From: an uncultured Planctomycetota bacterium
GTDB taxonomy: Bacteria > Planctomycetota > UBA1135 > UBA2386
Reading direction: 5' to 3'
Assembly: GCA_903925435.1 (NCBI GenBank)
Contig: CAIYFF010000553.1
Span: forward strand, 1-8,459
Length of the DNA: 8,459 nt
This document shows positions 7,144 through 8,459 of the stretch, piece by piece. The position numbers were made by a program, and so were the translations under genes. The notes beneath the pieces are model-generated. The model was not told where the DNA came from, made no database searches, and worked only from the letters and a program-made list of their open reading frames with translations. The first letter of the stretch is position 1, and every line of letters begins with the position of its first letter.

Positions 7144-7649
7144 CGGTGGGATCCGGCGAGCGCTGCTGGGACGAAGGAGACGCGCGTGGCTGGGCAGCCC
7201 GAAAGGCCGCACATCTCGGCGAGCGTGATCTCCTGGAACAAGGCCTGAAGACGCTCGTGCACGATGCGCATCGGGTTCTTGGTCGGGCAGAACGTGATCA
7301 GGTTGCAGTGGTGGTCATCCCCGGTCTCGAGGCTGCCGTCGGGGCGCAGGCAGTCGACCAGGTTGAGTGGGCCATCGACCACCGCGAGGATCGCGCCGAG
7401 CGTGATTGCGGTGGGTGCCTTGCTCAGGCGGTAGCCGCCCTTCAAGCCGCGCACCGACTCGAGCACGCCGTCGCGCGCGAACTTCTTCAGCAGGTTGGCG
7501 ACGACCGACTTGTTGAGGTTGGCTTGCCGTGCGATCTCGTGGGCGCTGACCACTGCGTCCTCGGCGGGGCCGCCGGGATACGCGCCTTCGCGGGCGATCG
7601 CGCCCAGCAGGAACACGGCGTAGTCAGCTTTCTTGGAGATGCGCAACAT
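7140..7649 (-). CDS. iscR: Rrf2-family Fe-S-responsive regulator (IscR-like)
   Basis: This 169-residue Rrf2-family repressor heads the isc operon and probably senses Fe-S status. The winged helix covers about residues 1-92: MLRISKKADYAVFLL, the recognition helix near LNKSVVANLLKKFARDG (45-61) and the wing RGLKGGYRLSKAP (67-79). Cysteines that could hold a cluster are Cys100, Cys115 and Cys121, in the order of E. coli Cys92, 98 and 104, but the first gap is 14 residues instead of five. Two more, Cys147 and Cys152, lie in MCGLSGCP near the C-terminus. An insertion (GGPAEDAVV, 26-34) precedes the helix-turn-helix. The MLRIS start and CNLITFCPTKNPMRIVHERL segment recall the SUF-type Rrf2 regulators as much as E. 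coli IscR, so the symbol rests partly on position. The start is backed by a good Shine-Dalgarno site; the stop overlaps iscS. Autoregulation is likely but not shown. Confidence 0.88.
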   Translation of the reverse strand: MLRISKKADYAVFLLGAIAREGAYPGGPAEDAVVSAHEIARQANLNKSVVANLLKKFARDGVLESVRGLKGGYRLSKAPTAITLGAILAVVDGPLNLVDCLRPDGSLETGDDHHCNLITFCPTKNPMRIVHERLQALFQEITLAEMCGLSGCPATRVSFVPAALAGSHR

Positions 7650-7656
7650 CGGTCGG

Positions 7657-7661
7657 CTCCC
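7657..7661 (-). promoter_or_regulatory. Ribosome binding site of iscR
   Basis: GGGAG on the minus strand sits seven bases before the iscR ATG at 7649. It supports that start and the entry of ribosomes at the head of the operon. The following iscS start overlaps the iscR stop and has no good site of its own. Confidence 0.7.
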
Positions 7662-7682
7662 GGGGTCGGGAATGGGCGGCGC

Positions 7683-7712
7683 AAAATAGGTCTGGTTTGG
7701 TGCTCTTTACAA
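7683..7712 (-). promoter_or_regulatory. Candidate sigma-70-type promoter of the isc operon
   Basis: On the minus strand TTGTAA (7712-7707) is followed after 18 bases by TATTTT (7688-7683), a fair match to -35 and -10 boxes. It lies in the only clearly AT-rich patch of the 136-bp divergent region. Transcription would start near 7676, leaving a short leader of about 27 bases that holds the iscR ribosome binding site. Spacing is one base over the ideal and the boxes are imperfect. A regulator site over this patch is plausible, but I could not match the E. coli IscR consensus. Confidence 0.4.
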
Positions 7713-7739
7713 GCTATCGGAGTGAAAAAGCCCCACAAC

Positions 7740-7758
7740 CGGGCACATTCTCTGCCCG
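7740..7758. repeat. 19-bp dyad in the isc-ygfZ divergent region
   Basis: CGGGCA (7740-7745) and TGCCCG (7753-7758) form a perfect 6-bp inverted repeat around a 7-base centre. It lies 27 bases before the ygfZ ATG and about 90 bases before the iscR ATG. It could be an operator for a dimeric regulator or a small hairpin in the ygfZ leader. The perfect arms are seen directly; the function is a guess. Confidence 0.45.
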
Positions 7759-7785
7759 CCTCGCAATCGGCGTCCGATCCGACCC

Positions 7786-8459
7786 ATGAGCCACAGCCAA
7801 CGCCTGACCGAAAGCCTCCTTGCCAACGGGCCATTCGTGCGCAGTGACGCGCCCTACAGCCTCCTGTGTGTCGCGGGGCGCGATGCCGCCGACTTCTTGC
7901 AACGCTTGTGCAGCCAGGATGTGAAGTCGCTCTCGGGTGGCATGACGTTGCCTGCGGCGTTCCTCGACGCGAAGGGCAAGGTGGTCGCGACCTGCCTGGT
8001 GCAGCGCGTGCAACAAGGCAGCGAGGACGTCTTCTGGCTGGAGACGCAGACGGCGCAGCGGGATCGGCTCGCGCAGTTGCTGGAGCGCTACCACTTCACC
8101 GAGAAGCTCGTCATCTCGGCCGCTGGGGCCGGGGAGCCTGCGTGCGATGAGTGGGTTGGCGCAGAGACTGCGATCGCGCCCGAACGCGGCTCCGCGGTGA
8201 TGTTCGCGTGGAAACGCGGTGGCGTGCAGTTCGTCCGTCGGCACTTCACGCGCGGCGATGCGATGCCCGAGTGGAGCGGCTTGACGCTCGATGCAGACCG
8301 CGCAGATTGCCTGCAGATGGTTGCGGGCATCGTGTCTGTCGGCGTCGACACCGAGTCGTCGACGCTGGCGCTCGAAGCGTTCCTCGATGACCACTGCTCG
8401 ACGACGAAGGGTTGCTACACGGGGCAGGAGATCGTGGCGCGCATCTACACCTATGGGCA
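7786..8459 (+). CDS. ygfZ: YgfZ/GcvT-like folate-binding protein (cut by window edge)
   Basis: The first 224 codons of a YgfZ-family protein are present, open to the right edge. YgfZ is a tetrahydrofolate-binding relative of the glycine cleavage T-protein. In E. coli it is needed for full activity of some Fe-S enzymes such as MiaB. The N-terminal part fits the family: LLCVAGRDAADFLQRLCSQD (26-45), then AAFLDAKGKVVATCLV (57-72). The hallmark KGCYTGQE is at residues 208-215, with the reactive Cys210, followed by IVARIYTYG. Only the C-terminal beta-barrel part (roughly a third of the usual 320-350 residues) is missing. The protein lacks the length of a true GcvT, and no glycine cleavage genes are visible. 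It is divergent from iscR across 136 bp. ATG 7786 is the only well-placed start; no Shine-Dalgarno site precedes it. A general GcvT-domain protein is the main alternative. Confidence 0.9.
   Translation, partial: MSHSQRLTESLLANGPFVRSDAPYSLLCVAGRDAADFLQRLCSQDVKSLSGGMTLPAAFLDAKGKVVATCLVQRVQQGSEDVFWLETQTAQRDRLAQLLERYHFTEKLVISAAGAGEPACDEWVGAETAIAPERGSAVMFAWKRGGVQFVRRHFTRGDAMPEWSGLTLDADRADCLQMVAGIVSVGVDTESSTLALEAFLDDHCSTTKGCYTGQEIVARIYTYG

Noticed and set aside
7681..7730. E. coli-type IscR type 1 binding site near the isc promoter
   Set aside because: ATAG and CTAT ends can be found in the AT-rich patch, but they are about 30 bases apart and the interior does not match the 25-bp consensus.
7714..8394. 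226-codon minus-strand frame opposite ygfZ
   Set aside because: The plus strand carries the YgfZ signature KGCYTGQE and family-like N-terminal region; the opposite frame has no recognisable motif and is a shadow.

Overview
The window is GC-rich bacterial DNA, with dense high-GC third-position coding and long spurious antisense ORFs. It is dominated by one complete ISC-type iron-sulfur (Fe-S) cluster assembly operon on the minus strand. The order is iscR-iscS-iscU-iscA-hscB-hscA-fdx, the same as in gammaproteobacteria, and the proteins are close in length to their E. coli counterparts. The taxon cannot be fixed from this window. The exported protein at 598-2310 has a signal peptide ending LAA-QQ and secretin-like segments that recall Planctomycetota, but the ISC proteins themselves look proteobacterial, so the assignment stays tentative.

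Layout. Bases 1-501 (minus) hold the N-terminal 167 codons of a transketolase, cut by the left edge. Bases 598-2310 (plus) encode a 570-residue exported protein built from two diverged copies of a secretin-like unit. It converges on the end of the isc operon across a 25-bp gap with a small hairpin. Bases 2336-7649 (minus) are the isc operon: three junctions are 4-bp ATGA overlaps, two are short gaps (11 and 14 bp), and iscS-iscU has 57 bp. Bases 7650-7785 are a divergent regulatory region with an AT-rich promoter-like patch and a 19-bp dyad. Bases 7786-8459 (plus) hold most of a YgfZ/GcvT-like folate-binding protein, cut by the right edge just after its KGCYTGQE signature.

How the genes work together. 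IscS takes sulfur from cysteine and passes it to the scaffold IscU, with electrons expected from the [2Fe-2S] ferredoxin. HscB (J-protein) delivers IscU, which carries a perfect LPPVK motif, to HscA (Hsp70) for cluster release. IscA is an A-type carrier, and the Rrf2-family regulator probably senses cluster supply. YgfZ is linked in E. coli to upkeep of some Fe-S enzymes such as MiaB, so the divergent arrangement makes one Fe-S maintenance locus. I found no mobile element, CRISPR array, tRNA or rRNA. I saw no clearly new system; the points most worth following are the regulator's unusual cysteine layout, the divergent ygfZ, and the duplicated secretin-like protein.
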